DNA of 49,101 bases. It comes from Joyebacterum sp964521425 (GTDB lineage Bacteria; Joyebacterota; Joyebacteria; Joyebacterales; Joyebacteraceae). Shown here in pieces: positions 25,060-32,679 of this stretch. The notes under the pieces are model-generated. The model did no database searches, was not told the DNA's origin, and saw only the letters and a list, made by a program, of their open reading frames with translations. The DNA lies in contig CAZFRO010000016.1 of the NCBI GenBank assembly GCA_964521425.1, forward strand, positions 1 through 49,101, read 5' to 3'. Position numbers and translations under genes: made by a program. Positions within the stretch are counted from its first letter, which is position 1; the number at the start of each line of letters is the position of its first letter.

Positions 25060-25905
25060 TCAGGCTCCGATGATGACGTTATCTATGAGGCGGGTCTTTC
25101 CGACGAACACAGCCAATGCGAGCATGACACCAGGCTTGAGTTCATCCACATCCTCGAGTGTCTTGGCGTCAACTGCGGCCACGTACTGGATCTCGGTGGT
25201 CTCTCCTGCATCGATCATGTCCCGCATCTCCGAAACGACTCGTTCGACGCTTCTCTCCCCCCCACCGTACCGACTCACGGCATGTTCAAGCGACCGGTAG
25301 AGAACGGTTGCCTCGCGCCTCTCGATCTCGGACAGGTTGGCGTTCCGGGAACTCATGGCGAGTCCGTCGGACTCCCTGACGGTCTTCGATCTTATGATCT
25401 CGACTCCCATATCGAGGTCACTGACCATCCGCTCCACGACAGCGGCCTGTTGGCCGTCCTTCTGACCGAACACAGCCAGATGAGGTCTCACGATGTTCAG
25501 GAGTTTCGCAACGACCGTACAGACACCGTCGAAATGCCCGGGACGAAACGCCCCGCAGAGTTTCTCGGTCAGACCCGAGACACAGACGCGCGTCACGCTG
25601 CCCTCGGGGTACATGTCGTTGACCCGCGGAGCGAAGATGATGTCACAGCCGGCCTCTTGAGCCAGGCTGATGTCGCGCTCGAGATCCCTGTGGTAGGTGT
25701 CGAAATCTTCAAGCGGCCCGAACTGCGTCGGGTTCACGAAGACGCTCACGATGACTATGTCCGCACGCGCATCGGCCTCCCGTATGAGACTCAGATGCCC
25801 GTTGTGCAGTGCCCCCATCGTGGGGACGAGAGCGATGGTGCGCCCCTCTCGTCTGAGGGATCCGGCCGCTCGTCTCATCTCAACGATGGAGGTGATTGTC
25901 TCCAC
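25060..25905 (-). CDS. panC: Pantoate-beta-alanine ligase
   Basis: A 281-residue adenylating ligase that joins pantoate and beta-alanine to pantothenate, the coenzyme A precursor. Motifs are LVPTMGALHNGHLSLIREA (HxGH-type), VSVFVNPTQFGPLEDFDTYHR, FGQKDGQQAAVVERMV and GLAMSSRNANLS. Normal length. It lies 10 bases after panB, giving both committed steps of the pathway. Confidence 0.96.
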   Translation of the reverse strand: METITSIVEMRRAAGSLRREGRTIALVPTMGALHNGHLSLIREADARADIVIVSVFVNPTQFGPLEDFDTYHRDLERDISLAQEAGCDIIFAPRVNDMYPEGSVTRVCVSGLTEKLCGAFRPGHFDGVCTVVAKLLNIVRPHLAVFGQKDGQQAAVVERMVSDLDMGVEIIRSKTVRESDGLAMSSRNANLSEIERREATVLYRSLEHAVSRYGGGERSVERVVSEMRDMIDAGETTEIQYVAAVDAKTLEDVDELKPGVMLALAVFVGKTRLIDNVIIGA

Positions 25906-25915
25906 GGCATGTCCC

Positions 25916-26719
25916 TCAGTAGCACTCTTCGTCGCTTGGGTAGCTCCCCGACTTCACATCCGCCACGTAGCGTCTGGCGGCGTCCTCAACGACCAATCCC
26001 ACATCCGCGTAGCTCCTGACGAACCTGGCCGGCCGCCCATCCGTGTACTTGAGGATGTCATTCACGACCAGCACCTGACCATCGCAGTCCGGACCGGCCC
26101 CGATGCCGATGGTGGGAATGGAGAGCATCTCCGTGATCTGGCGGCCAAGTTCGCGCGGCATCGCCTCAAGCACAACCGAGAAGCACCCGGCCTCCTGAAC
26201 GGCACGAGCATCCGCGAGCAGGCTCTCCTTTGCCTTCTCGTCCTTCCCCTGCACGCGATAGCCCCCGAATTCGTGGACCGACTGCGGGGTCAGTCCTATG
26301 TGACCCATCACGGGAATGCCGGCGTTGGCAACTGCACGGAGCTTGTCCGCGATCCTCACGCCACCCTCGAGTTTCACGGCCTGCGCCCCACCGTCCTTGA
26401 TGAAGGTACCGGCCGCCCTCACGGCATCTCCGATGTCCGCCTGATATGACATGAAGGGAAGGTCACCAACCACGAGAGCACGCGTCTTCGCGCGCGCAAC
26501 TGCGGCCGTCAGCATGACCATCTCGGCAACCGTCACAGGAAGCGTGCTCTCGTAGCCGAGCACAACCATCGCCGCTGAATCGCCGACGAGGATAACGTCG
26601 ACGCCGGCGGCGTCAGCAATCCTGGCGGTCATGTAGTCGTAGGCGGTCAGGACAGCGATTCTCTCGCCGCTCCCCTTCATCGCTGTTATCGCCGGAGCAG
26701 TCAGCTTCTTGTCTGGCAT
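25916..26719 (-). CDS. panB: 3-methyl-2-oxobutanoate hydroxymethyltransferase
   Basis: This enzyme makes ketopantoate from 2-oxoisovalerate and methylenetetrahydrofolate. Motifs are LTAYDYMTARIADAAGVDVI, LVGDSAAMVVLGYESTLPVT and HIGLTPQSVHEFGGYRVQGK, all typical. I prefer the ATG at 26719 (267 residues, family-like N-terminus). A GTG at 26779 directly after the kinase stop has AAGGGA upstream and would add 20 residues, so the start is not certain. Its folate substrate links it to folK and folB in the same run. Confidence 0.95.
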   Translation of the reverse strand: MPDKKLTAPAITAMKGSGERIAVLTAYDYMTARIADAAGVDVILVGDSAAMVVLGYESTLPVTVAEMVMLTAAVARAKTRALVVGDLPFMSYQADIGDAVRAAGTFIKDGGAQAVKLEGGVRIADKLRAVANAGIPVMGHIGLTPQSVHEFGGYRVQGKDEKAKESLLADARAVQEAGCFSVVLEAMPRELGRQITEMLSIPTIGIGAGPDCDGQVLVVNDILKYTDGRPARFVRSYADVGLVVEDAARRYVADVKSGSYPSDEECY

Positions 26720-26779
26720 CCCTCGCCGTTCGCCCCTCTTGTTTCTGTGGGAGACCGCCGCGCCGAAAAGCGCCTCCAC

Positions 26780-27430
26780 CTATCCCTTGGTCCTCGTACC
26801 TATGGGAACGTAGTATGCGGTCCCTGCGGTGTGTTCCTCTATCTCCTTCGAGAGCTCCTCAAAGTCGGATGTGTTCTCGACGAAGTCTATCTCGTTCGTG
26901 TTGACAACGATGAGGGCAGTGTCGTCGTAGTGGAAGAAGAAATAGTTGTACGCCTCATTGAGAGCAGCGATGTAGTCCTTCGACATGTCGCGTTCGAAGT
27001 CACGCGCACGCTTGTGGATGCGCTCCATGAGGACTTCGGTGGACGCCTGCAGATAGACGACCACGTCCGGTTTCGGAATGTTGCGCTCCACGAGGTCGGC
27101 AAGACGCGTGTAGAGGGCAAGCTCGTTGTCATCAAGAGTGAGGTTCGCGAAGATCCGGTCCTTGGCGAAGAGATAGTCCGATACAACCTGCTCCATGAAG
27201 AGATCGAACTGCTTGAGCTCAAGCTGCTGCTTGTGTCGTGACAGCAGGAAGAAGAGCTGCGTCTGAAACGCATATCCCCTCATGTCCGAGTAGAACTTGG
27301 CCAGGAACGGGTTCTCCTCAACGACTTCCAGCTTGAGGTGTGCACCCCAGGTCTTTGAGAGGAGTGTCGCAAGAGTGGTCTTGCCAACTCCGATCACACC
27401 CTCGATCGCTACGTAGTTCTTCCTCGACAA
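26780..27430 (-). CDS. Deoxynucleoside kinase
   Basis: A 216-residue kinase of the dNK/dCK/dGK family that phosphorylates deoxynucleosides for salvage. The P-loop is IEGVIGVGKTTLA at about 9-21, then EENPFLAKFYSDM, and the DRS-like region is VVSDYLFAKDRIFA. The lid segment is RIHKRARDFERDM. Specificity (dA/dG versus dC/T) cannot be read with confidence. Its start lies 22 bases inside the folK end, an unusually long overlap. The folK-dNK-panB-panC order is seen in several bacterial groups. Confidence 0.9.
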   Translation of the reverse strand: MSRKNYVAIEGVIGVGKTTLATLLSKTWGAHLKLEVVEENPFLAKFYSDMRGYAFQTQLFFLLSRHKQQLELKQFDLFMEQVVSDYLFAKDRIFANLTLDDNELALYTRLADLVERNIPKPDVVVYLQASTEVLMERIHKRARDFERDMSKDYIAALNEAYNYFFFHYDDTALIVVNTNEIDFVENTSDFEELSKEIEEHTAGTAYYVPIGTRTKG

Positions 27431-27948
27431 GTCGCCTCCCGCCGGTCCGGCCAGGGTGGATCCCCGGCCCGCACCGCATCGCCCGCCTCTCTACTGAGGG
27501 TCTCAAGCAGCTGAGCCGGAGTCCTCTCTTCACTCGGAACCAGAACGTCTGGAGCTATCTCCACGAGCGGTACAAGTACGAACGCGCGTTCGGCCAGTCG
27601 TGGATGGGGAATCGTCAGATCATCCGACACCTCGGAGACACCTCCGAAGATGAGGATATCAAGATCTATCGTCCTCGGCCCCCAGCGAACGCCCCGAGAC
27701 CGACCCATACGTTGCTCTATCGCCAGGAGACCCCTGAGAAGACCGCGGGGATCCTCATCAGTCTCGACCTCGGCAACGGCGTTCAGGAAGAACGGTTGAT
27801 CCGTCTTGCCTACCGGCGCCGTTTCATAGAGAGACGAGACACGCACCACACGGCTCCGCTCAAGCGCGTCCACCTCTCTGAGCGCCGTCGCGATCTGGTC
27901 CGCGCGGTCACCTTGATTGGAACCGAGACCGATCCAGGTTCTTGTCAT
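27409..27948 (-). CDS. folK: 2-amino-4-hydroxy-6-hydroxymethyldihydropteridine diphosphokinase
   Basis: A 179-residue enzyme of folate synthesis that pyrophosphorylates hydroxymethyldihydropterin. The N-terminus WIGLGSNQGDRADQIATALR, the middle TAPVGKTDQPFFLNAVAEVE and the active-site phrase RGVRWGPRTIDLDILIFG are family hallmarks, followed by IPHPRLAERAFVLVPLVEIA. It lies 6 bases after folB. Confidence 0.96.
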   Translation of the reverse strand: MTRTWIGLGSNQGDRADQIATALREVDALERSRVVRVSSLYETAPVGKTDQPFFLNAVAEVETDEDPRGLLRGLLAIEQRMGRSRGVRWGPRTIDLDILIFGGVSEVSDDLTIPHPRLAERAFVLVPLVEIAPDVLVPSEERTPAQLLETLSREAGDAVRAGDPPWPDRREATCRGRTT

Positions 27949-27954
27949 GCTCCC

Positions 27955-28317
27955 TTACCTGGCGCGCACCACCTCTACCTCAACATGATCTATGGATCCA
28001 GCAATCGGAACGCTCGGCTTCCGAACGCGGACGATAACCTCAATCACATCGAACTGCTCGATTATGTCCCTCGCGATCTTGTCGGCCATTGCCTCGAGCA
28101 GATGGTACTTCTCGTTCACCACCTCAGATTCCACGAGCTTGTAAACGGCCTCGTAGTTGACCGTCTTCTTCATGTCATCAGTGGCCACGGCCTCTGCGAG
28201 ATCGGCGCGGATCTCAACATCGATCTCGAATCGCTGTCCGAGTTCGCGCTCGTTCTGAGATGCGCCGTGATAGCCGTACAATCGTATGTTCACAAGCGAT
28301 ACCGTGTACTCAGTCAT
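27955..28317 (-). CDS. folB: Dihydroneopterin aldolase
   Basis: A 120-residue enzyme converting dihydroneopterin to the FolK substrate. The N-terminus VSLVNIRLYGYHGASQNERE and the later TVNYEAVYKLVESEV and YHLLEAMADKIARDI match FolB. The start has an exceptionally complete Shine-Dalgarno sequence (28321-28331). Confidence 0.95.
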   Translation of the reverse strand: MTEYTVSLVNIRLYGYHGASQNERELGQRFEIDVEIRADLAEAVATDDMKKTVNYEAVYKLVESEVVNEKYHLLEAMADKIARDIIEQFDVIEVIVRVRKPSVPIAGSIDHVEVEVVRAR

Positions 28318-28320
28318 GTC

Positions 28321-28331
28321 GGATCACCTCC
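28321..28331 (-). promoter_or_regulatory. Perfect 11-base Shine-Dalgarno site of folB
   Basis: The minus strand reads GGAGGTGATCC, complementary over 11 bases to the conserved 3' tail of 16S rRNA. The GGAGG core is 9 bases before the folB ATG. Confidence 0.8.
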
Positions 28332-28391
28332 AGTTCACCGATTCCCCTCGGTGCTCTAGCATCGCCAAGTATCAGAACCTTGCCAGATACA

Positions 28392-29552
28392 CTACAGCAT
28401 TCGTCCGATTCTATCAACGGCCTCAGCTATCCGATCTTCCGGGGCGGTGAGGGCCATGCGAACATAGCCTTCTCCACTCGGGCCGAAGCCGACACCGGGC
28501 GTCGTTACGACGTGAGCCTCCTTCAGCAGCCTCGATGAAAACGCCATGGAGTCCTCGCCGGTCGGGATGTGCGCCCACACGTAGAATGTCGCGTGTGCCG
28601 GTGACACGTTCCATCCGATTCCCCTCAGTCCTTCGAGAAGCACATCTCTGCGTCGTCTGTATATCTCTACCTGCTCGTCAACGCGCTCCTGGGGAAGCCC
28701 AAGGGCGACCTCGGCCGCAATCTGAATCGCAGTGAACACACCCGAGTCCATGTTGGACTTCACTTCCGCAAGCGCGTCGAGCGCGTATTCGTTGCCTACC
28801 GCGAACCCCACACGCCATCCCGTCATGTTGAATGTCTTCGAGAGAGAATGGAACTCGATCGCGACGTCCCGTGAGCCTCCGGCTTGAAGAATGGAGTGTC
28901 GCTCGCCCTCGAAGAATATCTCCGAATAGGCCGCATCGTTGACGCACAGGAAGTCGTGCTCGTGTGCGAGGTTGACCGCAAGCTGGAACAACTCCTCATC
29001 TGCTGAAGCGCCGGTCGGGTTGTTCGGGTAGTTCAGGAACATCAGCTGTGCAGCGTCCATCGACTCCCGCGACAGCCCATCGAAGTCCGGTTTGAACCCG
29101 AGTTCGGCTTCGAGAGGCATGTGCTTGATCTCTCCTCCCGCCAGCCAGGACGCTGCCTGATAGACCGGATAGCCCGGATCAGGCACGATCGCCATACGCC
29201 CGGGATCGAGCGCGGCGACCGGCAGGTGCCCAAGCCCCTCCTTAGTCCCTATGAGTGTGAGCACCTCACGCTCAGGATCGAGCTTCACGTTGTACCGTGT
29301 TCTGTACCACTCCGAGAAGGCCGTGCGAAGTGACAGCTCACCTCGCTGCGACGGGTAGCAATGCGTGGCGCTGTCCGAACAGGCCATCTGAAGGGCCTCG
29401 ACGATCTCTGGGAACGTCGGAAGATCCGGGTCGCCGATGCCCAGGTTCACCACGTCGATGCCCTCTGCTGTGAGTTCGTTCTTCGCCCTGTCCATTTCGA
29501 CGAACAGGTACGGAGGGAGTGCCTGAAGTCGCTCTGCACGTCTGAATCGCAT
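28392..29552 (-). CDS. Class I/II aminotransferase, LL-diaminopimelate aminotransferase-like
   Basis: A PLP-dependent fold-type I aminotransferase of 386 residues. N-terminal phrases PPYLFVEMDRAKNELTAEG and VNLGIGDPDLPTF resemble the DapL group. The substrate region is MFLNYPNNPTGA, and the PLP lysine lies in SLSKTFNMTGWRVGFAVG. DapL would make LL-diaminopimelate for lysine and peptidoglycan, but related alanine/aspartate aminotransferases look similar, so the substrate is not certain. I start at ATG 29552 with AGGAAGAGG upstream rather than the GTG at 29576. It is the first gene of the folate/pantothenate run, though a 74-base gap precedes folB. Confidence 0.85.
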   Translation of the reverse strand: MRFRRAERLQALPPYLFVEMDRAKNELTAEGIDVVNLGIGDPDLPTFPEIVEALQMACSDSATHCYPSQRGELSLRTAFSEWYRTRYNVKLDPEREVLTLIGTKEGLGHLPVAALDPGRMAIVPDPGYPVYQAASWLAGGEIKHMPLEAELGFKPDFDGLSRESMDAAQLMFLNYPNNPTGASADEELFQLAVNLAHEHDFLCVNDAAYSEIFFEGERHSILQAGGSRDVAIEFHSLSKTFNMTGWRVGFAVGNEYALDALAEVKSNMDSGVFTAIQIAAEVALGLPQERVDEQVEIYRRRRDVLLEGLRGIGWNVSPAHATFYVWAHIPTGEDSMAFSSRLLKEAHVVTTPGVGFGPSGEGYVRMALTAPEDRIAEAVDRIGRML

Positions 29553-29601
29553 TATGAGTAGCCTCTTCCTCGTCACTGCGTGGGTAGCCGTCGGCTGGAT
29601 G

Positions 29602-29631
29602 AGGCTAACCCGCTCCCTCGCGAGGTGTCAA
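29602..29631 (-). promoter_or_regulatory. Possible promoter for the aminotransferase-fol-pan run
   Basis: Minus-strand -35 TTGACA (29626-29631), an 18-base spacer and a weak -10 TAGCCT (29602-29607). The spacer contains a perfect 10-bp palindrome CCTCGCGAGG (29616-29625), as in the EF-G-like promoter. Confidence 0.4.
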
Positions 29632-29654
29632 CGGCAAAGCTCCGCCATACAACG

Positions 29655-29685
29655 AAACCGACCGGCGACATGCGCCGGCCGGTTT
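29655..29685 (-). terminator. Terminator after the VGIG-repeat gene
   Basis: A 13-bp stem (29655-29667 with 29673-29685) with a 5-base loop. On the minus-strand transcript the one non-Watson-Crick position is a G-U pair, so the stem is complete there but mismatched on the plus strand. The transcript ends GGTTTCGTTGT. Orientation and position fit termination of the gene ending at 29718. Confidence 0.65.
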
Positions 29686-30104
29686 CCCATCATGACTCTC
29701 AAGCTCCCGCGCAGAAGCTAGCCGGGGTAATAGACAGCCGTCATCTGACCAAGAATGAACTCGTCGGATGCGTCCTGACCGCTCAACATCTTGCCGACGA
29801 GGTAGTACGTGTGCGTGCCGGCGCCCCCAATAACATGCGTGCTGTGAACACTGAACGATCTGTAGTAGCTCCCTATCGGCTCAGACGCCTGCATGAAATA
29901 GGCGACCTTGGTGTAGCTACTGCCCATCGTTGTCGGACTGTCGGAGTGATTCAGCTGCACGTGATCGGCCGATATGTTGTTCGCGTGGTTGATCCCGAGC
30001 CAGACTGTTGAGGTGCAGATGATGTAGCCCGGACCCGGAACCGTCAGGCTCACCTCGGCGTCGTCGAACTGCGTTGCCGATCCCCCAATCACCGTGACCG
30101 TGCT

Positions 30105-30125
30105 CTCGTCGTGCACGTCGACGAG
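30105..30125 (-). other. Hairpin just downstream of the in-frame TGA
   Basis: CTCGTCG and CGACGAG form a perfect 7-bp stem around a 7-base loop, starting 12 bases after the TGA. Such placement resembles readthrough or SECIS-type elements, but the loop is not a recognisable SECIS and the pairing may be chance in GC-rich DNA. Confidence 0.35.
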
Positions 30126-30137
30126 GTGCTGCGGCTG

Positions 30138-31082
30138 TCATGCGGCAACCCCCGACGCATCGGAGGTCAGTGCGTAGCCGTCCGACGGGCTTGTGGTCAC
30201 CTTGAGACCCGTGGCCTCGACCGTACCGTCGACATCGAGCTTGGAGCCCGGTGAGGAGACCCCTATGCCGACATTGCGAGTGCTGTCGATCATGACCGCG
30301 GATATGCCGCCCGTCCTTAGCTCGACCCGGCCTTCGGGGCGGTTGTTGGCGATGACCATCATCGACGAGTACATGGCACTGTCGTCATCGTAGCAGGCGA
30401 TGTAGGCTACACTGCCGTCCTCGTTCCGAAAGACAATCTTCTCGGCGGATGATGCACCGGTGTCCTGATTCTCAATCGCGATGGTCGTGCTCCCATTCAC
30501 ATCGGCACGCACGTGTAGCTTGCCACTCGGCGCGGATGCCCCGATGCCGACGTTCCCCGATACGGCCGAGTACATGTCGTTCCCTGCGATGGTCCAGTCG
30601 CTGTCGCCTCCCGCACCTGCAGCCTGCCACGTTCCGACACCGGCGGCATCGGAGGTCAACACGTAGCCGTCCGTCGGTGAGGTAGTCAGCTTGAATCCGA
30701 GCATCTCCGCAGTCCCGTCGACATCGAGCTTCGACGCAGGCGAGGATACGCCTATGCCGACATTCCCGGTGCTGTCGAGCATGACAGGCGAGAGAGCGTC
30801 GTTCCTGAGCACGATCCGGCCATCCGGGCGGTTATTGACGATGGTCATCATCGACGCGTACGAAGCACTGTCGTCATCGTAGCAGGAGATGTAGGCAAGA
30901 CCGCCGTTCTCGTCCCGGAAGGTGAGCCGCTCGCTGGAGTTTGCACTGGTGTCCTGATTCTCAATCGTGATGGAGGTGATCGTGACCGAGTCGTCCCTGA
31001 CGTGCAACTTGCCGCTCGGCACGGATGTCCCTATGCCCACTCGCCCCGACTCGCGGTAGACGTTGACCCCATCGATGGTCCA
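30138..31082 (-). repeat. Two internal protein repeats in the VGIG gene
   Basis: Residues about 141-299 and 303-454 are homologous in order and spacing (DWTI, VGIG, SGKLHV, ENQDT, CYDDDSA, NNRP, VGIGVSSP, KLDVDGT, LTSDA). The second unit is cut by the TGA at the position of the conserved Trp. Confidence 0.85.
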
Positions 31083-31531
31083 GTCGCCATCACCGGAATC
31101 AGCCGCCGCTGAACGAAGCGCCGTCGGAACGCTGGCAAGCTTCTGCCGGGGCTCGAGGATTTCGCCCGCCACCGTGAGTTCAAGGTAGTAGGGCGGATCG
31201 ATGAAGGCGACCAGTGGAGCCGTGTCGCCAAGCTCGATGTTGAACCACCCTTCTGTCACCACGGTCCCGGAGTTTGTCTCCGGACCCCAGAGAATGCTGC
31301 CGACGGTCACCGCATCGTAGAGCGTAGCCACGACTGTCACGGTCCCGTTGATCGGATCCCCTGTAGCGACATCCGCCAGAAACCCCTGATACCACACCGT
31401 CTCCGCAACATTCCTCTCGCCACCGTCCGCCTGAAGTGGCGCGGCAGCGCCGGCCAAGAGCACGACCGCGAGCACGACAGCCACCTGTGTAAGTCTCAAC
31501 ATCTACCCATCCTGTGTAACACCTGGTATGA

Positions 31532-31636
31532 AATGCGACACGCAGCGTGTCGCGCAAGACTCAACTGAATCGCAGCACTCCGCGTGTCGCGCAAGACTCA
31601 TCTGAACCGCGACACCTAGGGCGTCGCGCGAAGCTC
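31532..31636. repeat. Three tandem hairpin-forming repeats between two surface-protein genes
   Basis: Imperfect copies at about 31532-31567, 31568-31604 and 31605-31636 (period 36-37) share a TGTCGCGCAAGACTCA-like core. Copy 1 contains a perfect stem GCGACACG/CGTGTCGC with a 3-base loop. Copy 3 forms GCGACACC/GGCGTCGC, whose odd pair is G-U on the minus-strand RNA. Copy 2 is degraded. They lie between the FlgD-domain gene and the VGIG gene. Confidence 0.7.
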
Positions 31637-31661
31637 ATCCTAACTCACCACGGCCGCCGCG

Positions 31662-32465
31662 CTACTTGAGCAGCACGATGCGGCGTGTCTCGCGATTCTT
31701 TCCAGTCTCGAGGGAACAGAAGTAGACACCAGACACGACGCGCTGGCCGTTGTCATTGGTGCCATCCCAGGTCAGCTCGTATCTGCCCGATCTCTCAGGC
31801 ATGGAGGCGAACGTCTTGACGACGCGCCCGGATACATCATAGATCGTGAGCCTCGGAGGACCGGAATCGGCCGCGATGTCATGCATGATGACTGTCTCAC
31901 CACGGAACGGATTCGGGGACGGCGGGAAGAGATGCGTCACCAGCCGGCCGCCGGTCATCACACTCGCGGGCTCGAAACCCACCTTCTCTTCAGAGCCATC
32001 GACCCGCACAACATAGAGTTCGTACCAGAACTCGGTCTGGGGCCACACGGTCCTGTCCACATACACTCCAGGGAGGTCCGGCTCGAGAATTTTCTCGTTG
32101 ACTCTCTCAAACAGCCCGTCCACGGACGTCGACCGATAGATGTTGAATCCCTCTGCCTCACCAAGATAGTCGATCGACCAGCGAAGCGTCACGACCAGGG
32201 GATCGGTAACGGACGCAAAGAAGATGCCCTCAACGGGCGTGTAGGCGCTGCATCCCCACAGCGAGAAGGATGTGCTCTCCGCGCTACCGGCGAAGGGACC
32301 ACCGAGTCTCGAACGGAGCGTGAAGCTCGTAGAGGTGCAGAGGGGACTGCCATCAGCTGGTGCTGCCGCAGGTGTTGCCCAGGTACGCAACTCGAAAGCC
32401 CCGGATGCGGGCACGACAACGGCTACGAGAAGAACCAGCGCCAGAACAACGCACGAAGTCCTCAT
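31662..32465 (-). CDS. Secreted protein with a FlgD-like Ig C-terminal domain
   Basis: A 267-residue exported protein. The signal peptide (MRTSCVVLALVLLVAVVVPA) ends near residue 23. A middle fibronectin-like part has GFNIYRSTSVDGLFERVNE. The C-terminus carries SPNPFRGETVIMHDI, LTIYDVSGRVVKTF and LTWDGTNDNGQRVVSGVYFC, the FlgD-Ig/T9SS-type C-terminal domain common on surface proteins of FCB-related bacteria. I chose ATG 32465, with GGGAGGAACGTT upstream; the open frame from 32627 lies in the promoter region. The substrate or partner is unknown. Sorting through a T9SS-like route is inference only; no T9SS gene is in the window. Confidence 0.82.
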   Translation of the reverse strand: MRTSCVVLALVLLVAVVVPASGAFELRTWATPAAAPADGSPLCTSTSFTLRSRLGGPFAGSAESTSFSLWGCSAYTPVEGIFFASVTDPLVVTLRWSIDYLGEAEGFNIYRSTSVDGLFERVNEKILEPDLPGVYVDRTVWPQTEFWYELYVVRVDGSEEKVGFEPASVMTGGRLVTHLFPPSPNPFRGETVIMHDIAADSGPPRLTIYDVSGRVVKTFASMPERSGRYELTWDGTNDNGQRVVSGVYFCSLETGKNRETRRIVLLK

Positions 32466-32566
32466 AACGTTCCTCCCTATGTTGCACGCGGCACACGCAA
32501 GCCGCGCTCTTGGGTTGCTCCCACATGGATATATGATCGCATACGCACATACCTTATCAGCCGCAC

Positions 32567-32594
32567 AGTATGGCCACGGCCACATGGTTGTCAA
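32567..32594 (-). promoter_or_regulatory. Sigma70-type promoter for the FlgD-domain and VGIG genes
   Basis: Minus-strand -35 TTGACA (32589-32594, consensus), 16-base spacer and -10 CATACT (32567-32572), about 95 bases before the ATG at 32465. Confidence 0.55.
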
Positions 32595-32679
32595 GAACCA
32601 ATGCAAGGCCAAGGAACCCGCCTCCATCTACAGGTGGACGAGCACGCGGGGCGTGTTGTAGTGTTATGCGTACGATGCC

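Larger units (their letters stand above)
29718..31502 (-). pseudogene. VGIG-repeat surface/tail-fibre-like protein interrupted by an in-frame TGA
   Basis: One reading frame of 594 codons is split by a single TGA at 30138-30140. The first 454 residues have a signal peptide (about 1-25), a beta-rich domain to about 135 and two repeats of about 155 residues. Each repeat carries VGIG, PSGKLHV, IENQDT, a CYDDDSA block, VGIGVSSP and SKLDVDGT. These resemble repeats of phage tail fibres and bacterial adhesins. The first repeat ends SDAAGVGTWQ; the second reads SDASGVAA, TGA, Q, so the stop replaces Trp-292's equivalent. The frame then continues for another 139 codons after the stop, a beta-rich C-terminal domain from VHDESTVTVIGG. 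Alternatives are a nonsense mutation, sequencing error or readthrough. It probably shares a transcript with the FlgD-domain gene upstream. Confidence 0.8.

Noticed and set aside
28321..28331. GGATCACCTCC on the plus strand looks like the 3' tail of 16S rRNA
   Set aside because: No rRNA sequence surrounds it. On the minus strand it is the Shine-Dalgarno site of folB, which is complementary to that tail by nature.
30138..30140. TGA recoded as Trp or Sec throughout the genome
   Set aside because: TGA is used as a true stop by queH, queA, the transposase, the UbiA-TPR gene and others. Local readthrough stays possible, and no sel genes or tRNA-Sec are in the window.
31532..31636. Possible small CRISPR array
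   Set aside because: The three copies are directly adjacent with no unique spacers, are imperfect and have no cas genes nearby. They are tandem hairpin repeats.
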